Source: Dermatemys mawii
Taxonomy: Eukaryota; Chordata; Testudines; Dermatemydidae
DNA: 64,000 bases
Reading direction: 5' to 3'
Assembly (NCBI GenBank): GCA_007922305.1
Contig: ML677374.1
Coordinates: 10,044,094-10,108,093, forward strand
Shown: one piece after another, positions 44,031-56,710 of the stretch
Position numbering within the stretch: the stretch's first letter is position 1
How the letters are laid out: each line of letters opens with the position of its first letter
Made by a program: the position numbers and the translations under genes
The notes under the pieces: model-generated
What the model was told of the DNA's origin: nothing
The model's database searches: none
What the model saw: the letters and a program-made list of their open reading frames with translations, nothing else

Positions 44031-44479
44031 ACGAGTAACTTTCCATGTCAAAATGACTTGTTTTAGCTCTTGCCTCTCAGAACATTCTGAACCTGTTTTC
44101 TCCAAAGCTAGGATAATGCATTGTTTGAGTCAGTCCATTATTAATATTAGTCAGGGATAAATATTTACATAGTTATCTTTAATTTGTAGAGAGAATTGAA
44201 TGAAGGAGCCTCTAAATAGCACCAGTGCCAATAGTGTGTGAGAGAACCAGTAGCGCTCGCCAAAAAACTAAGAGATTTAAGCAATACAATCATCTTGTGC
44301 AGCAAACATCTTGTCACACTCATCACTGCGGTAGCATCAAGTGGTCCCAGCCAGGCGTTGTGCTCTGCATTGTAAATACACATAATTCAGTTGCGCTAAA
44401 AAGCAAAGAACCAAAGAAATAAACCACCTAACCATACATCCCTTCTACTCCTCCACCTCTGGATATGCACCTCACCAAA
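44031..44479. other. No gene seen
   Basis: Single-copy DNA with nothing recognised. Confidence 0.4.
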
Positions 44480-44970
44480 TCCCTACACAGTTCTGCCACT
44501 TTTCCACAGGAAATTGTGATTTTTCATAACCCTCCCCCAACTCCAGTAGCTACAAAACAAAATACTTTGCAGCTTGGAAAATCTGATGGGGTGCCCCCTG
44601 GAAGTTGTACTTCATGTCCCCATTCTCCTCCCAGAGGCTGGGCTTCCCAGCAGCACCTTTCCCACAATGCACCACAGCCAAGGCCTCCCCTGAGGCATTG
44701 CCTCCGGTCCCCAAAGAGGTGATGGTGACGTCTCATGGAAGATGTAACCCAACCAAGGGCTATAAGGTGTAAGGGGATTGGCACCACTACCATTGTGTCC
44801 TGCGTTTTGTGAATGGTATCCAAGTCCTCTTGAGAAACTAGCCCTTTTTCTAAAATTTCCCTTCTTTGCACAGTTAAAAGTGCCTGAAATTGAAATTAAA
44901 CACCAAAAATTCAGAAAAATTTTGGTTTGAGGTTGACCCAAAACAATTCCCCCCCCCCCCCCCCACAATT
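44480..44970. repeat. Composite interspersed repeat; 16-C run at end
   Basis: The blocks ggaagttgtacttcatgtcc, cccacaatgcaccacagcca and aagggctataaggtgtaagg, followed by aaaaattttggtttgaggtt, resemble the composite repeat family at 5615-6135. A run of 16 C lies at 44949-44964. Frames of 115 and 132 codons on the minus strand cross it and are not supported as genes. Confidence 0.4.
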
Positions 44971-45425
44971 TTGCAGAACTGCCAATGGACCAGAAAGAAG
45001 TTATTTGCATGGTGTTGCATAAACTCCCTGTCTTAGCTTAAAATGGTTCCATGCCTATAAATAGTAAACACCATGTCTGCACAACATCTGCCTGCACTGA
45101 TAAGCTTCCCCTTCCCTCCGACTTCTCTTCTTCTTGGTAGTGATGAGGTGGATCTGTGTTTCATCTGATCTCATTAGCCTTGATTTTTCAGGACTTGATT
45201 GTGGTGGTATTTTCCCCCTAATGCTCTAAAAGCTGAACTCAAGAATGAGGTTTTAAAATGGTTATATAAAATAGCCTCTTAAATCATGCAAACTTCAAAG
45301 TAAATTAATCCAGCCAGGAAGAAAATATGCCTGTATCTATGGCAATGCACCATAGTGATATACGTGCTAGTTTTCGCCTAGTCTGTAATAGCCTAATATA
45401 GGCAACAATGGGAGTTGCAGCTGTG
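44971..45425. other. No gene seen
   Basis: Single-copy DNA with nothing recognised. Confidence 0.4.
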
Positions 45426-45429
45426 TATC

Positions 45430-45550
45430 TGGAAGGCAAAGTTGGTCCCTGATGCCCTGGTTCAGCTAAGCACATAAGCACATGGTTAAGTTCACCCCTA
45501 TTCAGCAAAGCTCTGAAGCAGATGTTTATGTGCTTGCCTGAACTGGGGGC
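45430..45550. repeat. Palindromic repeat with ttcagctaagcacataagca arms
   Basis: The arms ccctggttcagctaagcaca, taagcacatggttaagttc and agatgtttatgtgcttgcct, gaactgggg are inverted relatives. The family is the same as at 6962-7110 and 43975-44030. Confidence 0.55.
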
Positions 45551-46785
45551 AATAGTGGAGATCCTTTCTCAGGGGCTGGACTCATTGCTCAAGTGTAGCA
45601 GAGAACAAAACTCTTGAACCAGGGCCCTCACTGTCCATTGACAGCAACTCAACAGGAGCCAAGAGAAAGCCTGAGCTATATAGAGCTTCCCTTAGGTGGA
45701 ACTTGCTCTCTCCAGATCTTCCTGCTGAAGTAACACTAGTGACTGCCTTGCAAATTGCCCGGCCTGTCTACTTTAGTTATTTGGGGCTTGATCAAAAGCC
45801 CACCAAAGCTTTGAATCATCCCATGAAAATCACGGGGCTAGCACAGTCCTGAAACCTAGTTACTCACACTGTGCAACTACACAGTTGACAAGAGCAGCAA
45901 GTTAATGATGACGATGATTATCTGCCTTCAAAACAAAAAAAAGAATCTGTTTACTTCCCACATGTAGCACAAATGCTGTTAACAAAAGAGGGAGAACGGT
46001 GTAGAAATGTAATTTCCATGGCCAATATTCAGGTTACATCTGAGCTAATGACACTTTAAAAAAAATAAACACTGGAGAGCTAAAGAGAAACAGAATCTTT
46101 AACATTCATACCACTAACAACAAAAAAATCAGCCAAGAACTTGTTGACATCCTAGTATTGCTTGAATAAGCTTAATCAAGATTCTCAGTTTCCACTTGCA
46201 TTTTAGCTTATTTCACAGCTAAAAAGTTATAATATGCTCAATAGCATGGCAAGCATTCAGTGTCTTGTGACCAGTGATTTTTTTAGACATAGCTAAACTG
46301 AGGATTTTAAGCACCTGTTCTCTCCACTCTCATGTCTGATCTAAGACAACCTAAAGTTTGTGTTTGAAATGTTCCCAGGAATATCCAATGAATATGTGCT
46401 AAGCCAGATCAAAACCTTAGAGCACACTGAGTACGGTATGGGGTTTGCATCCAATTCACTAAGGGGAAAATACACTCAGGTATTTGATAGACCCAAAACT
46501 GGTCCCAGTTATGAACCTTCCATAGGTCAAGCCACATCTACAGATTCAGTGATACAAGGAATTCATGTTGACCTAGAGTTATCATAGAAATGGCTCCATA
46601 ACAGCTCCCAAATTGCAGTACACACCAGTAACTCAAGCCACAAATGAAGTCTAATACACATTCAGGTTTTATTTTCACCAGAGTTCTATAAGAAAGCTTC
46701 ATACAAAGGCAGCCCATCTTCTAGCTTTGTGGAAAAATCCCAAATGACTTCAGCAGGAGAAGGTGCACACCTCTGGAAATCCAGG
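45551..46785. other. No gene seen
   Basis: Single-copy DNA. A 75-codon plus-strand frame at 46360-46587 has no domain. Confidence 0.4.
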
Positions 46786-46786
46786 A

Positions 46787-46937
46787 CCAGATTTTTAAAG
46801 GTATTTAGATGCCTAAAGATGGAGACAAGTGCCTAAAAGAGAATTTCAAAAGCACCTAACTCCCACTGAGGAACTATAAAAACTCCACTAGGCAGCAATC
46901 TGCGGCTGTTGGCACCTAAATACCTTTGTAAATTTGG
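46787..46937. mobile_element. Palindromic MITE, 151 bp, 27-bp TIRs
   Basis: The left end at 46787-46813 (ccagatttttaaaggtattt...) and the inverted right end at 46911-46937 match at about 23 of 27 positions. The interior has further inverted words built on gcacctaactccca. This is the best-preserved member in the window of the aggcgcctaaatacctttga palindromic family. No coding capacity is present. Confidence 0.7.
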
Positions 46938-47725
46938 CCCCTGGAGTTTCGAGTTTCCTAATAGCACAATTTAAAAAAAATACACACACACACACCTCAG
47001 CTTTCTATTTCTGGTATTGCTTGAAACAGCAGGGGGAAAAAAAATGTGACTGGCATCTTCCTAAAGACACTACTCATGAGACTGAAGCTACCCACATGCA
47101 GAACTTAAGTTCCCATGTGTATTGCACAGATGCAGTAGTACTACATTCTGCAGAGTACGCATTTCAAGTAGATTTTCATTCATGAAATTCTAAGATTCTA
47201 CCAACCCTAAAATATAATCTTAGCACTCAGAGAAGGAGGCCACAGATGTTGGTCAATGTGTCATTGTTTTACTATGTTTCACAAAAAGCATGCAAAATTT
47301 TCATTCACATTCTCCCTCTCCCTGCCTTGCTTTGGCTTCTTATTCTTGTGCATGTTTAGATTTGCAGGGAACAGGAGCTGGCCTTCAATAGCAAATTGGA
47401 AATACACTATAGTCTGTAGGACTCCCAAAAAGCAACTGAACTCAACCCTGTATTCTCCTTTTTGGATCCATACCACAATAAAATTTAATTATTTTAGGTA
47501 TAGAGCCCATTTTATGTTTCCTTTCAGTAAAAAAGTAATTACCTCTTAAAAAAAAAAAGACCACAACACTAGTCTCTCCTCATTTATGTTCAAGTTATCA
47601 ATTGTCTATTGTAGAAATAGCTTCTTCATAAAGGCCATGAGATGCCTCCTTTTTATATCATGCTATACTTTCTGGTCTTCAGGATGATGCTTTGAATTTT
47701 CAAATTGCCTGAATTTATTTTGATG
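46938..47725. other. No gene; short AC run
   Basis: A short AC run lies at 46982-46995. Frames of 65-97 codons have no domains. Confidence 0.4.
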
Positions 47726-47727
47726 CC

Positions 47728-47774
47728 TTTAAAATTTAGTTTAAATAATTTAAATTTAAAATTTAGTTTAAATA
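47728..47774 (+). repeat. Perfect 20-bp direct repeat
   Basis: The 20-mer tttaaaatttagtttaaata occurs at 47728-47747 and again at 47755-47774, separated by 7 bp. It is AT-only apart from one G, so replication slippage is the likely origin. Confidence 0.85.
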
Positions 47775-47959
47775 AAAAATAACATTCTGTCCAGAGCAGT
47801 GGAACTAGGGATGAATAAATTTGAGTGTTAGAGTGAACCACACATCTATGGTGTGCTTAGTCTAGAATAAAGTGTGCTGTTGGCACGTGTTTACTAACAG
47901 GGGTCAGCTCCACACCTTTTATCCTAGTCTGGACATGCCCCGAAAGTTCAGATGCTGAT

Positions 47960-48372
47960 GTGTGTAAAAATGTTAATTTTACATCCCTTCCTGTAGGTGA
48001 CATACACCCAGTCAATATGAGGATCGTTGAAATCCCGCATTACTATTGGGTTTTCTGCCTTTGCAGCTTCTCTAATTTCACTGAGCATTTCACAGCTTTC
48101 ACCACCATGGTCAGATGGTCAGTAGTATATTCCTCCTGCTATACTCATTATAGATAGAATCTCTGTTCAAGCATGGAATAGCTATGGTACAGTTTGATTT
48201 AAATATTTACACTACATTTGATTATCCTTTCTTTCACATATAGTGCCACCACCCTACCAAAGCAACCTACTCTGTCATTCCTATATATTTTGTATCCTCA
48301 TATTAACGTGTTCCACTGACTATCTCTTATTCCACCAAGTTTCCATAATGCCTATTACTTATTTTATGCCTG
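47960..48372 (-). pseudogene. CR1 ORF2 endonuclease-domain fragment, disrupted
   Basis: Read on the minus strand, broken frames give IGIMETWWN, then KIYRNDRVG, then VALYVKERIIK, and further on IVMRDFNDPHIDWV. These are the hallmarks of the apurinic/apyrimidinic-type endonuclease of CR1 non-LTR retrotransposons, where the family reads G-I-T-E-T-W-W-N and I-V-M-G-D-F-N. The Gly before D-F-N is Arg here. Stops and frameshifts separate the blocks, so it is dead. No adjacent reverse transcriptase or 3' end is present, which is unusual because most CR1 copies keep the 3' end. Confidence 0.8.
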
Positions 48373-51300
48373 AAGATGATTAAATAAGGAGACTGGAAGG
48401 CACAGGGGAATTAGTAATGAGTTTCTGAATCTCTCTCCCCTACTGGCCTAGGTCAGCAGTTGCTGAAAGTACATTACCATCTACCCAGAGAATCAGTTCA
48501 TGTTTGTAAAGCACTAAGTAAAACCTAGGTGTTCTCTGCACTCTGCCATTCACAAGCATGGGGAAAGCAAGCAGGTAGGCTCAGTTTACCTATTAGCTGT
48601 ACCAGTTTCTACATTGTAATTTCTATCCATCCAAGCCAGCCTCCGGAGCCCAATCCCCCCACCTCTTGCACTAGATGTCAGCTCCATTGATGACAACCAA
48701 GGTGTGTGAATACAAAATTAAAGTCTCGATGATTTCTTGCCCACTAATGGCTTTCTGTGAGTTGTAGGATTCCTACCTTGGAAACTTACAAGAGAGGAGG
48801 CACCATTGGTTTGGCTATGCAGTAGAAAGAACCTTTGTTCTCTCAACTATGAAAAGAACCAACTTAGGGACTTGTTGGAGAAAACAAGGACAAAATGGGC
48901 CAATGTCTGCTGATTGTGAAATATTCATGAGATTACACAAATGAAAGCAAAAAAGGACTAGGTTATTACAACGAGCACTGAAAGCAATCAAGGCCCAGAC
49001 AAGGTGGTTCACAGACAGTAAAGGTGACTAACAGGACTATCACACCACGTACGTATCTGTGTCTCACACTTTTGCTTACAGCTTCAGGCTCCATCGTGCT
49101 GATTTCACATAATGCCAAAGTTCACACTGAAAAGACCGGAGACATTTTAGGAAAGCTACAGTATTCAAGAGGTTCTCCTTTGGGGAAAGCGCAGTGATGC
49201 TTTGTGTGGGAAGTTATAAAAGATGCATTAGGTCCAGCTTTCTAATTCATGTACTGTTTAACACTGGTTGCCAATAAAAATCCCTGACCACCACACACAC
49301 TGTATTCACTGCTTTGCCTTCCAGTCTCAACAAAAATGTTTACACATCTGCATATAAAAGCACACATGAAAGTTGCTTTGTACAGAGCTTTCAAACTCTT
49401 TGCTACTAAATTTTGGAGACCCAATTCAGCAAAGCACTTAAACATGTAAAAAGGAATGGATTGAAGTTGCCAGCTGTAGTACCAAGTTTAAAACCAGCAT
49501 TATACACCACCATTGAAAATTCCCACTCTTTAACCCACAGCTGAAACAAGTCTAAGGACTTGCAAGCCGGAGCACACATATCATTTGCCACCTGGGAGAA
49601 TATTCTCTTTTGTGTCCATAAGGACTAATGAGATGTTCAGTGGTTCAAAGCTTCCATTTAAGCCATTGTAAATATTAATAAAGATTAACATTTATGGGCT
49701 GTACTGGAAGAACAAGGAAGACTGATCATTTCATATTCACTCTGTGTTTGTAAATAGGGCACAAAAGGAATCTAGACAGTATTACAGGGAGGCCTGAAAA
49801 ACTCTGAAAAACAAACCTCTTGCTGTGGTTAGTAAGTCTCCAGATATGCTCTGAAAATGGTAGAACACCAGGTCAGCTAAAAATAAAGTAACAGTTCCCT
49901 TGGAAAGCAATGCCATCAGAAGGGCTGGAAATGAGTAAGAGCACTGGCACAAAATGAAGGAGTTGGCACGTCCAGCAGCATTGGAATTCTGATGCAGGAA
50001 CTGGGTGGGAAAAGTTATCATTAAACCCCTTGCAGAAATCCCTATGGGATGAAATTTGATTTCTTTTTCATAAGAAGAACAGCCAAAGAGAAAAAAGAAC
50101 CCTTGGAAACATCACTTATATTCCATTAGGAATGCTACTGGTTTTAGAAATAGCTTAAACAAAGTTGCAATCCACAGAATAAATCTCTAAACTTGTTGCA
50201 GCAGCTCATAACATCAGCATTTACTTGTTGGCTGAGTTTTGTAGCATCCCCCTCAGTGCCTTTGTTTGTTTCATTCCATGCCAATGGATTATCCACCCTA
50301 ATAGAGCTCTATTAGTTATTGGAGTTGCCCGGATTCCCTGATTCAGTTTAGGGTATCAGTTGGCTCATATTTAATAAATTCCTTTTATTTCATTTCCAAG
50401 GTCAGAAGACCAGGTTCTCCCAAAATGTGGGCAAAACTCAAGAAAATCACATCTGCTGTTGCTCATAAATCAGTGAGCTCTCCTGGAAATTATCAGATTT
50501 ACTGACCAGTTAGCGGTCAGATTAGGGCAACAACTATGCAACAAAATTCACGTCTGACCCTAGTGTCTTACCATTTATTCAAAACCATGGCCAACATGGA
50601 TATTTTCAGAGCATAACCATGCCAATATCCTTATAGTTGGATCTCACATCACTTGTGTGACACTAGCAACTGTTATGAGCATGTGTCAGAATTCGTTAGA
50701 GCAAAACTGTTGCTGATACATTCAAGACTCTCAGAACTGGACATAAGAATGCCCATAACTCCCACTGAAGGAGGAGTGTGTGGTCCGTGTCAGAATCAGG
50801 CCCAAAAATCCTGTGATGAAATCTCTGCTCCACAGATGTCAATGGGAGTTTTTCTATCAACTTCAATGGAGCCAAAATTTCTACTGTACTTTTGAAAAAT
50901 TAATAAGTCTACTTTCATTTCTTCCTGCCTAAGAGCAGCAGCTGTGAAGGTATGGATGGGCCAGTGCAGTCATTTAACTGCAGACAAATTCCAGTTTGAC
51001 CTGAACATTACTGGTTTTGCATTCTGCTTAGGAGAAATGGGAGCATGGAAAGAGCAGAGGAAAAGAATACAGATGGGGGTGGAGAGCAGAGAATGGGCAG
51101 TGAAAAACAGACAGAAACACAGAGGCAAAACAGGGAAAGAAATACCGCAATGAACTAATTAACACAATACTGCATAGTGGGCATCCACCCACTTGAACCC
51201 ATTTAGCATGTCTGTACAATAGCTGGCATAATTGGGCCCCAGTGTTCAAATGGTGCTAGTGCCATACAAATAAATAAAGAGGCTATAAGCACAGTACCTC

Positions 51301-51436
51301 CCCTGATACATTCCCATAGTCTTTAGTTACAATTTTTTTAAAAAAAGTATCTTTTCAAATAAAATTGGGAATTTAAATTCCATTTTAAACAGGTTTGTGA
51401 CCTCAGATGAGTTGTTTGAATCCTGCTAACTGTGGC
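48373..51436. other. Long single-copy stretch, no gene
   Basis: No exon, RNA gene or strong repeat is recognised over about 3 kb. Fragments of palindromic repeats are suggested near 49420-49450 (caattcagcaaagcacttaa) and 50735-50880 (ataactcccactgaaggag; tcaatgggagtttttctatc). Frames of 61-80 codons have no domains. Confidence 0.4.
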
Positions 51437-51565
51437 CCCGCTCTGACAAGCCCTCATGCATAGGATTAGCTTTACACACACAAGTAGTGCCACAAGTCAA
51501 CTGGACTGCTCATGTGTGTAAAGTTAAGCATGCACGTAAGGGCTTGCAGGATCAGGTCCTATTAT
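51437..51565. repeat. Palindromic MITE with ggcttgcaggatc arm
   Basis: The left arm gctctgacaagccctcatgc, ttagctttacacacacaagt and the right arm catgtgtgtaaagttaagca, acgtaagggcttgcaggatc are inverted relatives around a central accagtt-like stretch (gtcaactggac). This marks a roughly 125-bp palindromic interspersed element. Confidence 0.65.
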
Positions 51566-52487
51566 ATTATATATAGTTCATGAGTCTATGAACCCTCCAA
51601 TCCTATTAGTTTCATCCATCTCTAGTAGAGTTGGAGTGATGTTGACAAAATAAGCACATCCTCACATTGCACATGATTATGTATAAAATTTGAGGGGGTA
51701 ATTAGAGCTTTCACAAATACAAGGACACTTAACTATTCAGGCTGGACAGGCTATTGAGTATATGAACCTGATGATTTGTTTTGTATTCATGAGAGGACAG
51801 GGGATAGTTGTGTTACTATTTTCATGGCTCCGTAGCTCAAATTAAAGCTTTCTGCTTAGTCATTTATTAGCAAAAGTCCAAGTAGCCAAGTGAAGCAACG
51901 TATTAGGTCCTGAAATTGCAGGCTTAAGTAAAGAATGTGTTACAATGTATTAAGCTAGTAGTATTGCAAACCAACTCGAGCAGGGGGGAGATTTCCTAGC
52001 TGGAAAGTTTTTACAGATTTTTTAAATTAAAGAGGAGAGTTTTTGAAAGAAATAAAAATCTCTTTTGAGTCTCTCATCCACAAGCAAACCATAATGTTCA
52101 CACTACCGCTGCATGCCAGAGGAAGAACGGCAGTCCAGTGCTCTAGGCAATCTCAAAGGGACTCATGGGCATTTTGCTGCAGCCTGCGTGCTAATTCTAT
52201 GTGCCATTCGCAGCTGGTGAAGGAGCACATCCTATTTTCTTGATGCAGAATCTGCATGGGGCAGCTGTTCCATCACCACAGACGATTCAGTCCAAGTTCC
52301 AGTAGAGGGCTCCAAAGCAGCAGCGTCAAGACCACTCTGAACAGCATGACAGGCTCAGCAGAGGCACTTGCCAGACAATCAATCCGTTTTACATGTCAAG
52401 GTCTTGAAATTTGGTTTTGTTCCACATCAGGATGAAACTGAGACCTTTCAATAAACTTTCATGAAAAAAAAAAACCACCTGCATGAT
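51566..52487. other. No gene seen
   Basis: Single-copy DNA with nothing recognised. Confidence 0.4.
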
Positions 52488-52568
52488 TTGGAGCAGGGAC
52501 TTGAATCCAGGTCTCCCACATACCAGGTGAGTGCTCTAACCCACAGGTTATGGGCTATTCTGGGGTGT
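52488..52568 (-). repeat. tRNA-derived SINE head, minus strand
   Basis: The plus strand agcagggacttgaatccagg, tctcccacataccaggtgag and tgctctaacccacaggttat is the reverse complement of a tRNA-like head. Its B box is ggattcaagtcc and its A-box region is gggttagagcact. Confidence 0.65.
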
Positions 52569-53379
52569 CTCTCTCAATCTCCCTCATACCTTCATACGCT
52601 GGAGCAGAGAAAGCTGTCCCAATGAGAATGTAGGGACAAAACTGAAACATTTCCACAAAGCGTTTTGAGGAATCAGCATCTACTTTTAAGCATAGCTTTA
52701 GAGAGCGAGGACACCAGCTGAGACAACTTACAGGGCCTCCTCTAACTTAAAGCCATCACTATAGGGCATTGCAGTTCTCTCGTTAACACCAAGAGCAAGG
52801 GCAGTCACCTCCACTCCTGCTTAAATTTAACTCCTGCACTTATGCGCAGAAGGTGGCACATACACTAATAGGGTGGGATGGGACAAGCAGTGTAGAGAGT
52901 AGCTGGGAGTTAAGCAGCAATGTGGAAGGAGGCAGGTAGGAAATTGGGAGTGGGGGAGCAAGCATGGAACTACACCCATGCACAAACACAGGCAGAAATT
53001 AATTCTGTAATGTCTCCAATTTTAAAAACTATCAAAAAAAAAAAACAACACCCACCACCACCAAATATCAGGTCACTAGCATGGTTCAGTCATTCATACG
53101 GTTTTCCCATAAAACGCTTTTCACAGCCACTATTTCCCATCTGACACACCCCTAACTGAAGCCAGGCAGAGCTACGGATGCTGTAAATGTATGCAAGCCC
53201 CCGGCAACCCTCTCTGAATCATCACAGCACATGAACATATAGCCAGTAAACATGATCAGGCCAGGGCTGGGCACTGAAGCCATGTAGATAATGAGTGGCG
53301 GAAGAGATGGAGTGGAAGTGGAGAGCAGTGACTGGAGTGACGGTGGGGGTTTTTGGATGACTTAATTGCTTGCTTCTTA
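52569..53379. other. No gene seen
   Basis: Single-copy DNA with a C/A-rich tract at 53040-53062. Nothing else is recognised. Confidence 0.4.
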
Positions 53380-53490
53380 CTTGGCCTGTGAACTCTTTGG
53401 GGCAGGGGCTGCCTTCATTCCCTGTGTTTGTACAGTACCTAACACAACGAGGTCCTGACCAATAACTGGGTCTCCTAGCACTACCACAGT
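53380..53490. repeat. Interspersed repeat, copy 3 of 3
   Basis: The blocks gtgaactctttggggcaggg, ccctgtgtttgtacagtacc, taacacaacgaggtcctgac and aactgggtctcctagcacta match the family at 24375-24515. It overlaps a 102-codon minus-strand frame (53222-53530), which is therefore not a gene. Confidence 0.7.
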
Positions 53491-54585
53491 ACAAACTGAA
53501 CTCTGTGTTCTGTGCGACGGTGGGGTACACCGTCTAGCAGCTTTTGCTAAACGCTAACAAAGGTTTTCTGTGTGGGAATACAAGTCAGTGGTGGGCACTG
53601 GCACCAACATTTCAGATTAATCTTCACTGCCAAGTCAGGGAAAGAGCAGTAAACCATGAGAAAGTTCTTATAATCCCTTCCCAAAGCAACTGAAAATATT
53701 TGTCTGAGAGCCAAAAAAAAAAGGAGTATTTTGATTATTGAAATAATGTTGTTACTGTGCTTGCAATCAGTGCTATTCAATACACTCTTATTTGCCTTAA
53801 CAGCACAGGAATGATGCCCCAGAATCTGTCAACAGATCTATGAATGGTGATACTTCCATTTTCAACCACAGGGCCATTCCAGAGACAGTTCTGGATTTTG
53901 CAGGCTATAAAGAGTTAAACATATAATGTGATTCCCTTTCACCTCATCTCTCCCCTCCCCACAAAAACCACCAACCACCTCAACACTTCTGGGTACTTTG
54001 ACAAGCCTTAATTGGATTAAATAATACACTAGCACTGAATAATTTAAAGTAACTCTGTCAGAGGAAAACACTGAACAGTTTAACATGAAACGCAAATACA
54101 CAAGTCAATTATTTCCACTCCATTATTAAAAACAGACAAATTTGAAAATTATTTTACCTTTTACAGACAAAATACTACTCTGACATTCCTTACCATAACC
54201 AATTACAAAGGAAACACCTGACTCAAGGTAGGCTCACATGGTCTCTCACGGAGAAATGCTGACAACATTTGCATATGATTTAAATGTGCCTCCCACACAT
54301 GCCCCAGGACACAGGCTAGAACTAAAATCCCAGGGCCAAACCAACCTGAGCTTTTGCAAAGTTTAGATCCAGACTTTGTGGCACAGATCCATCTCATATA
54401 CACATATACTGAGATTTTTCAAAGGGTGCCGAAGCACCTTTGAAAGTTCCAGCCAGATACAGAATTTAAGTGGATTTCATTAGGAATGACACTATTGGCA
54501 ATGACAGGATAAGACCCAGAAGATTTCCATGATTCTAGCAAAAGAAATGGACAAATGAAAGATCTGTGGACTCTAAAATGAATGG
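53491..54585. other. No gene seen
   Basis: Single-copy DNA. A palindromic-repeat fragment may lie at 54410-54470 (tttttcaaagggtgccgaag). Confidence 0.4.
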
Positions 54586-54587
54586 GC

Positions 54588-54660
54588 TAGATCTTCAACT
54601 GGTATAGATCTACTGACATCAAGAGAGTTACACAGATTTGCACTAGTCCAGGACCTGTGT
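54588..54660. repeat. Palindromic interspersed element
   Basis: The arms gatcttcaactggtatagat and agatttgcactagtccagga flank a central actgacatcaagagagtta. It is a decayed copy of the family at 61487-61545. Confidence 0.5.
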
Positions 54661-56600
54661 CAGTGGTTCTAGAAGGGTCAGAAGATGATATTTTAGGAAC
54701 GGAAATGTGCTTGGAGTTCAGGGTTGGAAACCAGTGAACATAAAAAGGTCACTTATGTCAGAAAGGTCTCCTAAAGTAGCACTCAAAAGTTTCTGAGGAA
54801 CTGTCAGAAGCTTGCTTGCAATTTGCAGATTCTGAGCATGAATACACGAATCAGTCTTTTTAAATACACTTTTTCTCTTATCCGATAGGTTCCAAAATGC
54901 TGAATGATGTAAAAATCTACTACCCTCGTTTTTCAAGTGGTGATATCCTGGATCCAATTTTAAATGAAGAGGAATCTGATAGTTCAAAGAACAACTAGAT
55001 AACCAATCAATTAAAACAGGATGCCTGCAAAATAAAAGATATACTTAATTTAAAAAATAATCTAACTTGCATTGTCATTGAAGCAATTAGCTGGTAGTAA
55101 CCAAACACACACATGCCAGGGTTGAGGAGAGTAGATGAGGCAGAGGTTACATCATACATGGTCAGTTCAAATTAAAAAGAAATTCAAACATTCCTTCGAT
55201 CCACCCCTGATGAAATCCAGGTAACTTGGTAGGGTGATTGTTACTACTTCACCTTAATATGCTTAAAGTGCAGTTCTCAATGCCTTCCAGAGAAGTTGTG
55301 CGTTGTAGTTCATACATAAAATTTGAAGGGAGGAGGACAGGTTGCAGGAGGGATGAGTTTGGAGCAGGTACCAGGAAGTCAGAGTGTGCACATGGCTTAA
55401 AAGCTTGCTATAGCACTTCTGTTCCTAGTTGCTTTAATAAAGAGGCAGTTGAGTTTTAAGAGCATGGAGTCCTCATGTTATTTCCCAGCAAGACGTATAT
55501 AAAACATGCTGGAAAGAGGATTATTTTTTTTAAAACAAAAACTCCTCAAACTGATCCAGAAAAAATATCAAGAGTTTGATATGCATTGGTACTAACTATG
55601 GTCCACAATTTGCTACAAAGCCTTGCTTGCCTTCGCTATGGCAGTCTTCAACCACAGTGAGCAAACTTAGGTGAGGGATAAGCGTGTGCAGGATTGGGGC
55701 CATCACAGAAACGTAATGAACTACCTCAGCTCAATGGATGACTGTTGACTACTAGAGGTAGGAATTACCACAGCAGTGAGGAGGACTTCTGAGGGGCAGG
55801 GAAATACATATGGGCAGGGTGGCTACACCTTTAAAAAGCATCTTTAAGCAGCCATCAGTGTAATACCCCATTTTATTTGATGCTGTTTCTGTCAGAATTT
55901 GGTGCAAGCAGTTACATTTGTCATAGTCTCCCACTTGCTGTGCAATACCTTAATGCTAGGTGGTGGACATTTATCTTAGCGTGTGCTTTTAAGGTTGCCC
56001 AAGCAGGGAAATTGCATTTTGAAAACTTGCATTCAAATAGATCTATAATAAATGGCAGGCAAAACCCAGGAAATTTGCTTAACTACAGAGGAGAATGCAC
56101 TAAAATTCCTTCCTTTCCAGCAACATGAACAGATCGTCTATTAAAAAGAAGTTACTGGGCCACATAAGTGGTAAAGAAATTAAAATGGACTTAAATATAT
56201 AGAATTATTAAGACTAATTATTTTTGAACATATATATTATGCAAGTGAACTTTAAATAAGTAGAGTTTTTTTATAAAACATTTTTATTCAGTTTAAATGT
56301 AGGAATGTTATAACATAAAAAATATTCTAATGTGATAAATTAATTTATTTCCGGTTATTTGGGCCTGAACTCTGTACCATACAAGTCCATGGAAATTTTA
56401 CCCTTGACTTCAATGGATACAGGGTTAGGTTCTTGGATAATAGACACTTTAATAAAAGTAGTCAAGAACTGAAAAAGACAAATTAGTGTGGTGTGGGCTT
56501 TTTTGTTTGTTTGTTGGGGCGGGGAGGGGGATTTGCCTTCCTGGGTCAGAAGGAGCAAGATTTTGTTACATGGAGACAACTTCACCTGACTCCCATTATA
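54661..56600. other. Single-copy DNA, no gene supported
   Basis: Frames of 60-89 codons have no domains. A weak palindromic-repeat echo lies at 56395-56430 (ttgacttcaatggatacagg). Confidence 0.4.
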
Positions 56601-56710
56601 AATCATAGAAGATTAGGGTTGGAAGAGGCCTCAGGAGGACATCTAGTCCAACCCACTGCTCAAAGCAAGGCCAACCCCAAATAAATCATCCCAGCCAGGG
56701 CTTTGTCAAG

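Noticed and set aside
53222..53530. 102-codon minus-strand open frame
   Set aside because: It overlaps a high-copy interspersed repeat (53380-53490), and its translation resembles the antisense of other copies of that repeat.
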